Below are positions 1 through 10,660 of a stretch of 19,980 nucleotides of DNA, one piece after another. A program made the position numbers and the translations under genes. The stretch covers positions 1 to 19,980 of the forward strand of contig WNYE01000175.1 of NCBI GenBank assembly GCA_021396245.1, in the 5' to 3' direction. Under the pieces are notes generated by a model. It saw only the letters and a list, made by a program, of their open reading frames with translations. It was not told the origin of the DNA and ran no database searches. Origin of the DNA: Sporothrix humicola (taxonomy: Eukaryota; Ascomycota; Sordariomycetes; Ophiostomatales; Ophiostomataceae). Every line of letters begins with the position of its first letter. Position 1 is the first letter of the stretch.

Positions 1-75
<75 letters not shown>
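1..75. repeat. Homopolymer T run (75 nt) at window start
   Basis: The first 75 bases are all T. The last 75 bases of the window are also all T, so both ends stop in a run of identical length. A genuine poly-T of unknown true length may exist here, but equal lengths at both ends point to an assembly boundary, where a homopolymer k-mer shared by many loci broke the graph. The length should not be taken as biological. Confidence 0.95.
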
Positions 76-76
<1 letters not shown>

Positions 77-77
77 T

Positions 78-133
78 GGGGGGGGGGGGGGGGGGGGGGG
101 GCGCCACCCACCCCCCCCCCCCCCCCCCCCCCC
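78..133. repeat. G24 / C23 homopolymer inverted repeat
   Basis: A run of 24 G (78-101) is followed by a 9-nt spacer and a run of 23 C (111-133). The two runs are complementary, so the segment could fold as a long G:C hairpin, and each strand also carries a G-quadruplex or i-motif capable run. Because it abuts the T75 contig end, a sequencing or assembly origin (for example poly-G read artefacts and their complements) is at least as likely as a real genomic structure. Confidence 0.9.
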
Positions 134-1140
134 TTTTTATTTGACAGGCGCTGTTATGTATTTCGCTCAAAAGTACCTACCACTCACCGCTATTTTCGTG
201 CCCTCTCTTTTCTCTCCTTCTTGCCAACAGAAACGAGTACTCGTTTATTTTTGAGAGCAGTACTTTTTGAACCCACTCAGTGTCTCACTTTGACCTCATC
301 GACCGGCCTTACACAGCACACTTTTATTTACACGCTTCTTTCGAGTTTTCTAGCGCTGCAGCCGCGTCAGTTGGGGCAGAAGGAAAGAGAGAAAAATAAT
401 ACATAAATGCGCAATGTAAACAATAAAAAATATATGGGCACTTTCCTTTCTTGCCGTCCTTTAGTTTTTTTTTTTTTTGTCAAACTACTGTTAGAGTTCG
501 CTCTGTCATGTCCGAAGACGTGGATTGGCTGGCTGGTGGACCGACAGTTGAAAGGCGACGCTTGTTACTACTGACTGAGTATGGACGTACTTTAGAAGGG
601 ACAGGGATTAAAGGTGAAGATTGGGTGCAGTTGTGTCGATGTGCAAGCGAAAAAAAAAACGAGGAAAAAAAGTGACCAGGGTACCATCGGGGAAGAAATC
701 CTCCCCACTTGACCCCCTGGTGATCGGCAAGGGAAGGGCAGAACCACGCGAAGATCAGAGGGGACACCACGCAGACAAGATGAAAGGGTCAAGGGGAGGA
801 TTTTTGGGGTGGGAATTGGAGGATATTTCGAATCAGTTGTGCTGGAGGCTGGCTGGCTCAATTTTTGCGGTTTTGCGATTTTTGTGCGTGTGCACCTTCC
901 TTTGTCGCATGCTATCGTTGTCGTTCTTGCTATCTTGTATCTTTTGCTGCCTTCCTTCTTTTGTACTTTGCGTGATATTGCTTGTGAACATCTTTGGAAA
1001 GAGCGTAACTGCACCTTCCTCACCCATCTCATTGCACACCTTCCATTTTCATCTTGTTGAGAATACTGTTTTGAATCATGCCATTTCCACAATATTTCCC
1101 CCCTTTTCTATTTTCCCATTCTGATCTCCTAACCACTTTT
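134..1140. other. Intergenic, no supported gene
   Basis: Mixed composition. It holds a T-rich run near 467-478, a purine-rich patch around 640-680 and a pyrimidine-rich stretch from about 890. Overlapping reading frames are open on both strands (for example 621-1124 plus and 592-1092 minus). They show no recognisable domain, and their residues simply reflect T/C-rich or A/G-rich DNA. I see no promoter or intron pair that ties any of them into a gene. Confidence 0.6.
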
Positions 1141-1400
1141 CCCGCCCTCTCTCCATTCTTTTTTTTTCTTTCTTTTTTTCTTTCTTTTCTTTTCCCTCAC
1201 GCCCTCGACGCCCTCCCCATCGCCATTATGCCTGCTTCGGGTATAGACTACGCAACCGATGGGTCCAAGAGTGAGACGAACGACTTAAACGCCAAAAAGA
1301 GTGGATTGCAAAGAAGAAAAGAACAGCTTCTGGAATTTCGGCCGTCGACTCCCCACACCACCAAAAGCTCAACGCTACTTATAAAATGAAGAAAAAAAAA
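1141..1400 (+). other. CT tract followed by a 53-codon ORF (candidate only)
   Basis: A long pyrimidine tract (about 1141-1213) resembles the CT-rich core promoters of filamentous fungi. It is followed by an ATG at 1228 in the context CGCCATTATG, opening a 53-codon frame to a TGA at 1387-1389. The predicted peptide is hydrophilic and Lys/Ser/Thr rich, with no low-complexity bias and no family I recognise. No intron consensus is evident. The promoter-like layout is the only support, so this could be a short peptide gene, the 5' end of a non-coding transcript, or chance. Confidence 0.15.
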
Positions 1401-3560
1401 GAAAAAGGAGACGAATCAATGAAGAAAATCAACAATAAGTAGCAACAACGAGCAGGAAGAGCGACACAAACACTGCATACACACCCCAGCATCTGCTGCA
1501 AGGATAAACGGTTATTTGTTGTTTTGGCGTCGAAGTGGGTGCAGGTCGACGTTGCGTTGGTGTTGAGTGGGATGTGTAGTTTGAAGGTAAGAAAACGGCC
1601 TAGTTTGTTTTGTTTCTTGGAGTTGCTGCATCTGTTGCAGCCTTCGCTTCTTTCTCACGGTTCTTCTGCAATCTGTTGCAGTCTGTTACCATGTTTCGCA
1701 GTGAACACGGAGACACGCACACATGCAAGGGATACCACTGGAGAATAACACATTTCCGTTTTCCGGCCAGGACGTCGTGACGAGGTGAAGAAAAGATCAC
1801 CGCGGGAAAAACCCGTCGGGTCTGGCCCCCAACTTCCGCTTTCAAGACATTCCGTTGCAACTCTGCGTGGTGCAGCTGCAGCGATGATCATTTTGCCCGT
1901 TTACCTTTTGTTGACTATTGACGGTGTGCTGTTTTTCGTCTTGTCCTCGTTATGTTTTCTTTTTCTTTCTTCTTTTCATTATTTTCGATTATTTTTGCTT
2001 GCTCTTCTTTACTTTTCCTTCCTCAAGCTTCTCCCCCCAACTACCCCTTTTTTTATCCCTTGCTTCCTGCAATTATTCCCCGGACGCCGGCTCGGCAACT
2101 GGGGTTCGGCGACTGAGGAAGAGGATGGGAGAAGACAACAAGAAAATAGGAGGAAAAAGGGAAGAAAAAGGAATGAGGGGAAAAAAAAACAAGAGGAAAA
2201 ACAACCGTGATGACCACGACGACGAATCGGCGTCCAGTTGTTGGCAAGATCTGGCAAGCTGCCAAGCGGGAAGCATCAAGGACACTGGAAAAAAGAGAGA
2301 CAGAAAGAGAAGAAGAAAAACGACAAAAAGGCAAGACGGTTAACGATGCGGCCAACAGGCCAAAACAACCAACAGACAATATAACAAACGACGGACAGCA
2401 GCAGACTGTCGACGATGCAAGGCGGTGAAACGACGATGTCATGAAAGCCTGCCTCTAATCTCTAATGACACGCAGCCCATGGCAATATTGACGGAATTTC
2501 CCATGACACTATCCCATGCTATGCCGTCCGCTTTCTCGATAGTATGGAGAACGTCGTACGACAATTAACCCCAAAAAGCGACCCCAATCCAATACTTGAA
2601 AAGGGTGAAAGGGGTCAAAGGGATGAGCGAAGAAGGCTATTCTCGATGTCGACACGCCTACTGTTTCTGGGATCTCAACGTACGTAAGATTCCGAGATGT
2701 GCTACAGCTAAAGCCAGCCACAAACTGTTGGAAGCTATCTATGCGATGCAAGTGTAAGCTGTGAGAAATGTGTCTTACACAGGCGGACAGACGGACATCA
2801 ATGGTGCCAAATGTGCCAACGGCGACCGTTCATTGCGCATCGAATGCAACCGACAGGGAGATCGAGAGACTGCATTTCAAACGAATGCGATCTAGTTAGC
2901 CCCCCTCCTGACATTATGTGGCTTGCTCTTTGTCCATGCCACCCATTCCAGTGTTGATTTTGAGTTGATTTTGAGGCCGTCTTGCCATGCCTCTCTTGTT
3001 TTTTGCCTGCCGACAAGGCATCCCCAACGCCGTGTTTTCTTTTTCTTTGCTTTCTTTTTACGTTCAGCTTTGGCATTGCTTTCTTTTTCACCCTTTCCCG
3101 TTCGCCCTTTTCCCGCCATGGATCATGATTTTGTCCCTGGCCATCTCGGTTATGGTTTCCAGCCTGATGGTGTGTTGTGGCGTTTCTGCATCAAGCATAG
3201 TCTTGCGAGATTCAAGTATCTTGCATCTTTACGCCTTGCGTCTTGCGTCTTCGTCCGTTGGGCTGAACAGGAGGCGGGTGAGGACGACAGACACAAAAAG
3301 AAAAAGACACAAGACACAGAAAACAGGATTGGAGGGAGAGTCAAAATCGAAAAAGGAGCGAAATGCTCCGTCCACGCACTTTCGAGACTAACATCAGTGA
3401 TATCTCGCACTCGGTCGTCATCCTGTCGCTTTTGCTTTCCATTCCCATTTCGGTTGGCCGAGATGCTTTCATTTTCTCGCCTCGAATTCAATAAAAACAC
3501 CAACACACTACGACTAACACCGTCTACGCTCGCTTACACGCTTATTCAAACTTATTCTCG

Positions 3561-3614
3561 CCCGGCCGATCAGCCCCTGTGCTCATATTCGCAAAACCAC
3601 GGTGATCGGCCGGG
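3561..3614. repeat. 12-bp perfect inverted repeat with 30-nt spacer
   Basis: The left arm CCCGGCCGATCA (3561-3572) is the exact reverse complement of the right arm TGATCGGCCGGG (3603-3614), with 30 nt between. Each arm contains CGGCCG, a back-to-back CGG/CCG of the kind bound by fungal Zn2Cys6 regulators. It could equally form an RNA hairpin if transcribed. No coding sequence overlaps it. Confidence 0.85.
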
Positions 3615-4408
3615 AATCCTTCAACGTTCAACAGGCGAGATATCATCCTGACCAGGCCCGTATTCAACCCAGCCTGTACGAGACTCAACAAGCTTGCCGG
3701 GCCACGAAGAAAATGCCCGTTACGGCAAAGCAGATTGCGAGTCCCGAACACCGGACAAAAAAAGGACATGCACGTCGCAATATCGCGTGGGAATCCTACA
3801 GTGCAATGCAACGCTACTGTACGGTGCACCTGCGATCATTTCTCTCGTTTATGACAGTATCAAAAACGGAGTTACATACACAGTGTTGTATTTTCCCATC
3901 GGCCAACGGTTTGGAAGGGGATTTGTGATTTCTTTTTTTTGTGCCCTTTTATTTTTCCTTCCCCTGTCAAGCCTGGCAGGTTTGTCAAGTCTGCTTTTTT
4001 CTTTTCTTTTTTCTTCTTTTTCTCCTTGTCTCTCTTGTTCTGTCGGTGTGCTTTCTTTTGTTTCCTTTCTTTCCTCATGAGAGGGCCCTGTCACTTGACA
4101 CGACCAATATGGAACTTGCCATCCAACAGACACAGACCACCCAACAAAACTAACCACAATAACAAAGCTTGGACTCTCTTGGGCTGTCTTTGCACACACG
4201 CACTTGATCCGGACTGGGAAACAGCTCCGGCAGTGGAGACGTGTTGTTGGAAGCATCTTTTACGGAGGTATTTTTATTTTGTTCTATTGTGGATGCCATC
4301 TTTCTTTTCGGCCGTTTTGATGCCATCCTGCGAGTTAAGCGAGCTCCGATAAGATTGGCAACAGATGCAGTCTAAAACTTTCTGGGGCGTGCCGCCGATT
4401 TTCTGTTT

Positions 4409-4444
4409 CTCTTGTCGCTCTTGTCACTCTTGTCACTCTTGTCA
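4409..4444. repeat. 9-bp tandem repeat, 4 copies
   Basis: Four consecutive copies of CTCTTGTCA; the first ends in G instead of A. The repeat accounts for the Ser-Leu-Leu and Lys-Ser-Asp periodicities seen in overlapping reading frames, which are therefore not evidence of coding. Confidence 0.9.
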
Positions 4445-4895
4445 CCCATTCTTTCCTCCGTGCCCAAGATTTGCCCTTTTTTGCCCTGTTTGCCTGTGGC
4501 TCTACCACGATTGCTTCGTCCACGCGTTTTATCAGTTCTTTGCAGGCCCTTCTCGGCACTTGAAGCTGCCACAACTGCCAGGAATTTGCCACGCACCGGC
4601 AGCGCTGGATACACAAAAAGGCGTTCAACAGCACTCTTATCTGTGCCCCAACACACCTACTCCCTTCTCTTTTCCCTTTTCTGCTGCCTGCATGACGCAA
4701 CGCAACAGCCTTTGATTCTGTGATTCTTTGATTTTCTGATACGCACGCTTAAATCTCTGAATCTTTGATACTCTGATGCACCAACACCCCCCATCGAACA
4801 TGATCGACACATCCGGCATAATACAGGCAGATGCAAAATAGCCTTTTGCGACACTCGAGGACGCCTTACGAGACTGTTACAAAGAGGGCGTGTCG

Positions 4896-4919
4896 TTTGT
4901 CTTTTGTCTTTTGTCTTTT
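4896..4919. repeat. 7-bp tandem repeat, about 3.4 copies
   Basis: Repeat of TTTGTCT in a pyrimidine-rich stretch. It is a simple microsatellite-like array. Confidence 0.9.
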
Positions 4920-6699
4920 TGTTTTCCTTCCCATGCTCTGATTCCACGGCGATCAGACCGACCCTTCTTGGGGTTCAAAACCGGGGGCAAGGACAACCCG
5001 TCCAACCCGTCCAATCCGCCCATCAGATGTGTCCCCTGTTCCCCTGTTCCCTTGTCAAAAAATGTCACCCTTCCACCTCTTTTGGACCACCTGACACAAG
5101 GCCACAGACCTTTTTGTCTCTTTTTACCTCTTTTTATTGTCCGTCAACAAGACAATGGTAAAAAGTGATGCACGGCGCCACGGCGCATCATTCTTCTCTT
5201 TTTGTTCCTGTTCCTCTTGGCCTTCTCCTTAGTGATGCACCGTAATGCACCGGCGATCGGTTGTTCACGTCCCGTGCAGGCGTTTTGCCTTGTCTTTCCA
5301 CTCTTTGTTGCGGTCAACCATTTTAACATTCTGTTTCCCCCTGTGAACATCATGTCTGGGGGGTCAGGGTCGGTCACCAGGGTTTCTTAAAGTCTGGGAG
5401 CATAATGGCGGTCACGCAGCTCTCGGAACTGAGATTCTGTGTCGACTTCACAAGAAGGTGCAGAAAGGCCAGAAGATGACAGAAAAGAACTCTTTGAAAC
5501 CTTCTGGAATGCTTCGATGGCGTTTCAAAAACAATGGGTGCGAACAAGAGGACTGACGACTGACGATGATTTGCCATCTCGAACCAAACTCTGTGCACCA
5601 CAGCAACACACAACTCTTAACAAAAAGGCGTTTTCATTGTAGGCGACGCCGAACCGTTGCCAGAAGGTGGTATTTTTCATGACAATAAAAACGGCGCTTT
5701 CCTTTGCCTGTCCCCTGTAAATTTTTGCAATAAGACGGATAGGCACATGGGAAATCGAGATTAAACTCAATCCAGTAGCCTGGGCTGGGTACGTGCTAGG
5801 GCTGACAGGGAAGCATTCTGTCATAATTGTCATCTTTTTTTTGCAGATAATTCTGAGGAGATGGGGCAGATGGAGCCGATGGAGGAGAGTGAGACGGTAT
5901 TTCTCGTTTTCAGTAATTTGAGTGTTGCAAGCGATGTGCACTAAGTGACGCCAATATCTCACTTTACACAGAAGAAAACATCCCGAAGGATGCTGCTCCT
6001 AGGGCCTTCCTTGACTCCCATTCCTTGGTGTTGAGTCCCTCCGTCGTCGAATCCTTCGTCCAGGTTTCCCATGTGGCATCTGACGGCCTGATGGACATCA
6101 GTCTGCGAAGGATGCTGAAGGGGTGATGATATGCCAAAGCCGATGCCCACTTCGCGTATGTTGACGCCCAACGACGTCGTACTGACGATTTTCGTAAACG
6201 TCGCCTCGACAGGTTTTCTCGAATTGGGATGTGCAGAGCTTTCGGTGAAGATGTCGAATTGCGTCGTATTGGCCTTTCTTACGAGGATCACGAGCAAGAT
6301 GCGTCACCAAGTACGACAACATATCGGCAGGGACTGTCCCCTTTCACACTCGCACTTTCCTTGCTTCCTCACCTTGTCTGCTCAACAGCGCTCTTGTCTC
6401 TCCAGTCTCTTTCTTTACCTTCTCATTTCTTTTTCCTCGTTCCCAGTTGCTCTTTCCTGGACTGGCGAATCTTGTCAATTTGGAGATTGGCAATGCCGTT
6501 GTCACGCAACCTTTGGCTCTGGGTCTGGCCCTGGCTCTTGCTGATTACGTATTGCCAATCCCCTGTCATTCGTGCCTTTTCGAGTTTAATATCGAGTCCT
6601 TGACCTTGGACCACAACAATTGCCGTCATCGTTCCCGGTGCCAGTCTTCATGCTTCCCTACTTTGCTCATATTTTCTCGCCAATGATCTTTATCCTCCG

Positions 6700-8744
6700 A
6701 ATTATTATGTCGTATTGACCTCTGTTTGCCCACGAAAATTGGCCGACAGGGACATCAAGGGAAGATCTGCAAATATTACAGGGGCCCAGCGCCCTAAATC
6801 CAGTGGAAGAAGTCAAACGGCAAAAGGCACACGCAAAAGGCTAAGAGGCCTTGGCTCTTTCCAGCCCTGAAATACTGTGTCTTGTCGACTCTTTCTGCTC
6901 TTTTGTTTTCTTTCTGTGAGGAAGGGCATGATGCAGAGATGGGGCAGATCAAATTAGTGTTTTAGGGGAGGAAGGAACGACAGAGCCGGTTGTAGGCAAT
7001 GGGGCACTGATGGACGGCGCTACTGTAGCTGGTCTGAATGGTATTAGCGTGGCTACCGGGGAGACTTTGGGGGGCTTCTATGGCGCATTTTAGGGGAGGT
7101 GCAGATGGGGTACGAGTACGAGAGAGAGAGCGAAAGAGGAAAAAGTCGAGGCAGGCGCGACTCACAGTCAGAACAGACAATGAACGACAGCGGATGAAGG
7201 AGCAGTAAAAAAGAGGGCAAAAAGGGCAACAGCACTGGACTGTTCACTAAAATCCACAGGCGTGCACTATGAGCAGGTCTCCCGGGGCTATGGCTGAATA
7301 TGGAAAGGTGGTCCGAAGAGATGAGCAGGTAAAGCGCGGATCCAGTTGAACATGAGTTGAAAAAGGAAAGCATTTTAAAAAAAAATAGGCAAATGGAAAC
7401 AAAAGAAAGCAGAGACCAAAGAAACAAAATTGGGGCTCCTGCAGATGGGTCCAAACTGGTGAGCACATGGAACAAATGGAAGAAGTACGTCGTAGAGATA
7501 TTGGGCTCGACTTGGCCGCAAAGCACACTCTGTGAAATGGGACAAAAATAACAAAAATAAATGTTTAATTCACTGCCGAACGGTTGATCCCCGACAGGGA
7601 GGAAAAGGGCAACGGAAAATGAAAAAGGCAAAGGACAATAGAGAAAATAGAAAAAAGAGAAAACAACGTCGAAAAAAGCAAGTGCAAGAGCGAGACCGAG
7701 ATGATAGGCAAGAATGACAATGGCAATGATCTCTGAAATGTCAGGAAGGACTCGAGGGATAAGCATGGGAGATGGGAGGGGAAAGAGCGGATGGGGGCGT
7801 GCGCGGTGTTCTCCGTGTCTTGACTCTCAAGCTCAACTGTTTGTCTTTCTTTTGCCATGTTGACGACGATCCATTTCTCTCGACGTTTCGCCAGTTGACA
7901 GTCAGCGCCTTTTGGGGAGCTGTTTGGCATTTTTCGTATTTTTCGTCAACTTCTCCAGGTCGTTTAAGACGGTTTTGTCTCTGTCACTGCCGATCGGGAG
8001 GCTGTGAAAGAAGGGACGACACGCGGAAGATTAGACATGCTTCATGGCTCGAATGGCAAAATGAAAAAGGGGCTGCTGTGGTGCTAGCCAGCTAGCCAGG
8101 GAGGGCAAGAACGTGACGATGAGAGACAAAGAGCGAAAATTCGGAGGAAGAAGGGAAAGAAGCAAAAAAGAAGGACCCACGGAAGGAAAAGAAGGAAAAA
8201 GTGGACACCAAACGACGAGTCAAACTACCGAAACAGGCAATTGCTAGACGGACAAGAGTGAGCGGCCACCAAATTTAACCAAAAGTGACCAAAGTGCCAA
8301 AGAGAACCGAGACAATCACAGACACCAATGTCTCACTTTCATCGTTCAGCCAGCGCTAGTGCTCGGTCACAGCAGCTGAAAGGGCAAAGCAAGCTTGACA
8401 AGACACGAGATGAGAGAGATGGCACGAGATTCCAAGGGAGACTGGACGATGTGGAAAAGGGCAATTGATGGGCAAGAAACACGGAGATGAGTAGACACAG
8501 TATGTCACAGAGAGAGACAATGATAGGCAGAGACGGAAAAACCAGAAAATAGAAACAGACGCAACAGGCGCGGCAACCGCAACGGGCGAAACGAAACAAA
8601 AGAGACAGAAGAGATACGAGTATTGGCAGGAATGCAAGGCAGGGGCCACCCAATGCATTTTTGGCAGGTGGTCGGTCACCACATGGAGGAGAGAGTGACA
8701 CGAAGGGCAAAAGACGAACAAAAGGGAAGGAGCGATGCTGTCAA
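6700..8744. other. Gene-poor block, mostly purine-rich on plus strand
   Basis: The strand bias flips here. Long A/G-rich stretches (about 7080-7230, 7350-7440, 7600-7720, 8100-8720) dominate the plus strand, so the minus strand is CT-rich. The 237-codon minus-strand frame (7766-7053) begins with ATG but is a string of Leu/Phe/Ser/Cys produced by CT-rich DNA, without a domain I recognise. A tandem GCTAGCCA-type duplication lies at about 8088-8099. I support no gene here. Confidence 0.55.
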
Positions 8745-9650
8745 ATGTCAAATGCTATTACGACGTCCTACAACAACTGTGTCTTTTACAGCATACTTTG
8801 CACAAATACTCCATCGGATATGCAGGGTACATCTCCCTGGTCCTTCCTCTTCGGCGCCGTGTCTGGTAACTTCCAGGCAAGGTGTGGCACGTGGAATTTA
8901 ACAGTAGTATCTTAGTTTCGCACTGGCGCCGGCTGCTGCTTGGCGTGTTCCCCGAGGTGCTGGATCGATTCTGCGGGCGAATTGTGAAAGTGATAAATGA
9001 AAGGCCTCACAGAGTCGCAGCCGTAGTTTACTGCTGACTTCAATTGCTCTCGGTGTCGATAGTGCTGCAACGCAAGGGCGTGAACAATGAAGATATGTTA
9101 CTTTACATCGTATTTTTGATTCGTTGGTATTTCTTCACAGGAGCCCTTGTTATTCAGTCATTTTGAGCGAGGCTAGGCAGGTAACGACATGCTACAAGTC
9201 TGCAATAAGCATTATCAATAACGAAGGGGCGACTCGGCAGTTGTTGCGCTGTTGTTCTAGGTCGTCCATCGTAAGTTGCATCGCCATTTCTCTGAAAATA
9301 TTGCCCCAGCAAAGGAGCAAACATTCCTAGCGTATGACGTTGGTCGATGTTGTTCCTGGATCGCGACTTTTTGGACTTACGAAAGCGACCAGTGTTTGAA
9401 GGAGAGCGTGTTGTCTTAATCGCCGGCATGTGATGGAGATCTAACAGAGAACCAACAGCGATCTCCCACTTTACGATTTACTACACTCGTCACAACAGAC
9501 TGCAAAAGCACCAACACGCAAACAAACTTTGTATTTTTTCTCCTTCTTTTTCTAGAGAGCTCGGAGCACTAAAATAGTGGAGATCTTCTCCGAGAGCAAC
9601 TTTTTATCAGTGTTCGCCGTTCACAGCATCGGTGGCACTATTTTGTGAGT
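8745..9650. other. Balanced-composition island with weak candidate ORFs
   Basis: This stretch lacks the low-complexity bias of its surroundings and has small frames with protein-like composition. On the minus strand an ATG at 9429 opens a 91-codon frame to 9154. It contains a consensus donor (GTAAGT, complement of 9375-9380), and a second minus frame (about 9064 to the TAA at 8912-8914) lies behind a TTGCAG acceptor-like site. On the plus strand a 56-codon ATG frame spans 8745-8915, and another open frame overlaps the second minus frame. I recognise no family in any of them. Because both strands look equally plausible, I do not call a gene. Confidence 0.4.
9560..9594. repeat. Two-tier hairpin-forming inverted repeat
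   Basis: The outer arms CTCGGAG (9560-9566) and CTCCGAG (9588-9594) enclose inner arms CACTA (9567-9571) and TAGTG (9575-9579) around an AAA loop, with an 8-nt bulge on one side. An alternative short stem, GGAGA/TCTCC, overlaps the right half. It lies about 130-165 bp upstream of the minus-strand ATG at 9429. Function is unknown. Confidence 0.75.
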
Positions 9651-10660
9651 CCTCCGGATTATCCTCTGTATTTTTTGTATTTTTTTCCTTTTTGCCATCG
9701 CTCTGTGGCGGCGGAGGCTGGTAGCGTGAAGTCCCCGCGTGGCTCGACGGTTAGACAAGCTAGAAAAGCTACTTACTACTAAAGTCAGGCTCGACAGGGG
9801 GTGTCTGACAGAGACGTTTCTAACAGAGACAGGCACATTCAAGCAATGCGTTGACTGGCAGGCCAATCGCCGGCACGAAAAGTGGTCGGTTGCGGTTATC
9901 AAAGATGGCTATCAAAAAGCAAGGCAAAAAAGAAGCCACAAAGCTACTGGCATGAGGAGTTGACAAACTGTCAAGACATTTGCCGGCCACGCGTACTGCT
10001 AGATTGAAAGGGAGGAAGAGATACGGAGGCCGGAGAAGATGTCGAAAAGGTAAATGGATAAACGTCGATGGCAGTTGAACAGGTTTAAGACAATCAAAGA
10101 CAGGCAAGACAATCAGATGAAGGGTGAAAGGGCGAAAGGGGGAAAAGGTGAAAGAAGGGCACAAGTCGAGACGGACGAAGGAATGTCGAAAAACGACAAG
10201 AGGAAAAAGGCGGGAAAAAAGCGTCGATGATTCTCAGCCTGACGACGTATTCGTATTGATCATAGACCGTTAGTTTTTGGATATGTGAGCATGAGCCCGT
10301 CGAGGAAAAGGTCATCCCAAGTTCCAAGTTCGATGTTGGAGTAGATGTTGGAGTTGGGCTGGGATCGGGGTTCAGGAGAAACAGACGGAGAATCAAGAGG
10401 AAAAAAAGAACCAGACGTCAATTGATGCAGTGTCACAGCGCACCGGAAGCGCACCGGGATTGTCGCAGACATAATTTAAGCATGCACAGCGCTCGGCTGT
10501 TTCTGCAGGATAGTATCTTATTGCTGTGTACTCCGTACTCCGCAGAGATTCTCGACTGCACTGCAATTGCTGTTGTTCGCTCCTTCCTCATAATCCCCGT
10601 GTTATTACGTCGTAGGCCCAAACCAGGGGCAGGCGATGCGCTGCTCCGGAGGATTAACGA
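9650..10660. other. Intergenic, no supported gene
   Basis: Mixed composition turning purine-rich on the plus strand between about 9960 and 10420. The minus-strand frames here (for example 10164-9820) are Pro/Phe/Leu-rich reflections of that bias. A near-palindromic GTACTCCGTACTCCG lies at 10528-10542. Nothing else is supportable. Confidence 0.6.

Larger units (their letters stand above)
1400..6700. other. Long gene-poor intergenic block, mostly pyrimidine-rich on plus strand
   Basis: About 5.3 kb with no supportable gene. Pyrimidine-rich stretches (about 1930-2080, 2980-3110, 3930-4080, 4370-4720, 4890-5130, 6330-6460) alternate with purine-rich patches (about 2100-2440, 3280-3370). The longest frame, 2923-3651 plus, translates to Phe/Leu/Ser-rich sequence followed by unrelated residues, and resembles no family. 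The block also holds short tandem repeats at 4409-4444 and 4896-4919 and an inverted repeat at 3561-3614, listed separately. A short frame at 5439-5642 has more balanced composition but begins with GTG and lacks an ATG. Confidence 0.55.

Noticed and set aside
2923..3651. 242-codon plus-strand ORF
   Set aside because: Not started by ATG; it mixes Phe/Leu-rich and Lys/Arg-rich stretches that follow the DNA composition blocks, with no domain.
4409..4444. Short regular repeats considered as a CRISPR array
   Set aside because: The 9-bp units are contiguous with no spacers; this is a simple tandem repeat in eukaryotic DNA.
5959..6297. 112-codon minus-strand ORF with fairly balanced composition, considered as a transposon remnant
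   Set aside because: No reverse transcriptase, transposase or terminal repeat signature is visible, and the plus strand is open through the same interval.
7053..7766. 237-codon minus-strand ORF beginning with ATG, membrane-protein-like
   Set aside because: The hydrophobicity comes from CT-rich codons (Phe, Leu, Ser); there are no organised transmembrane segments with loops and no family match that I recognise.
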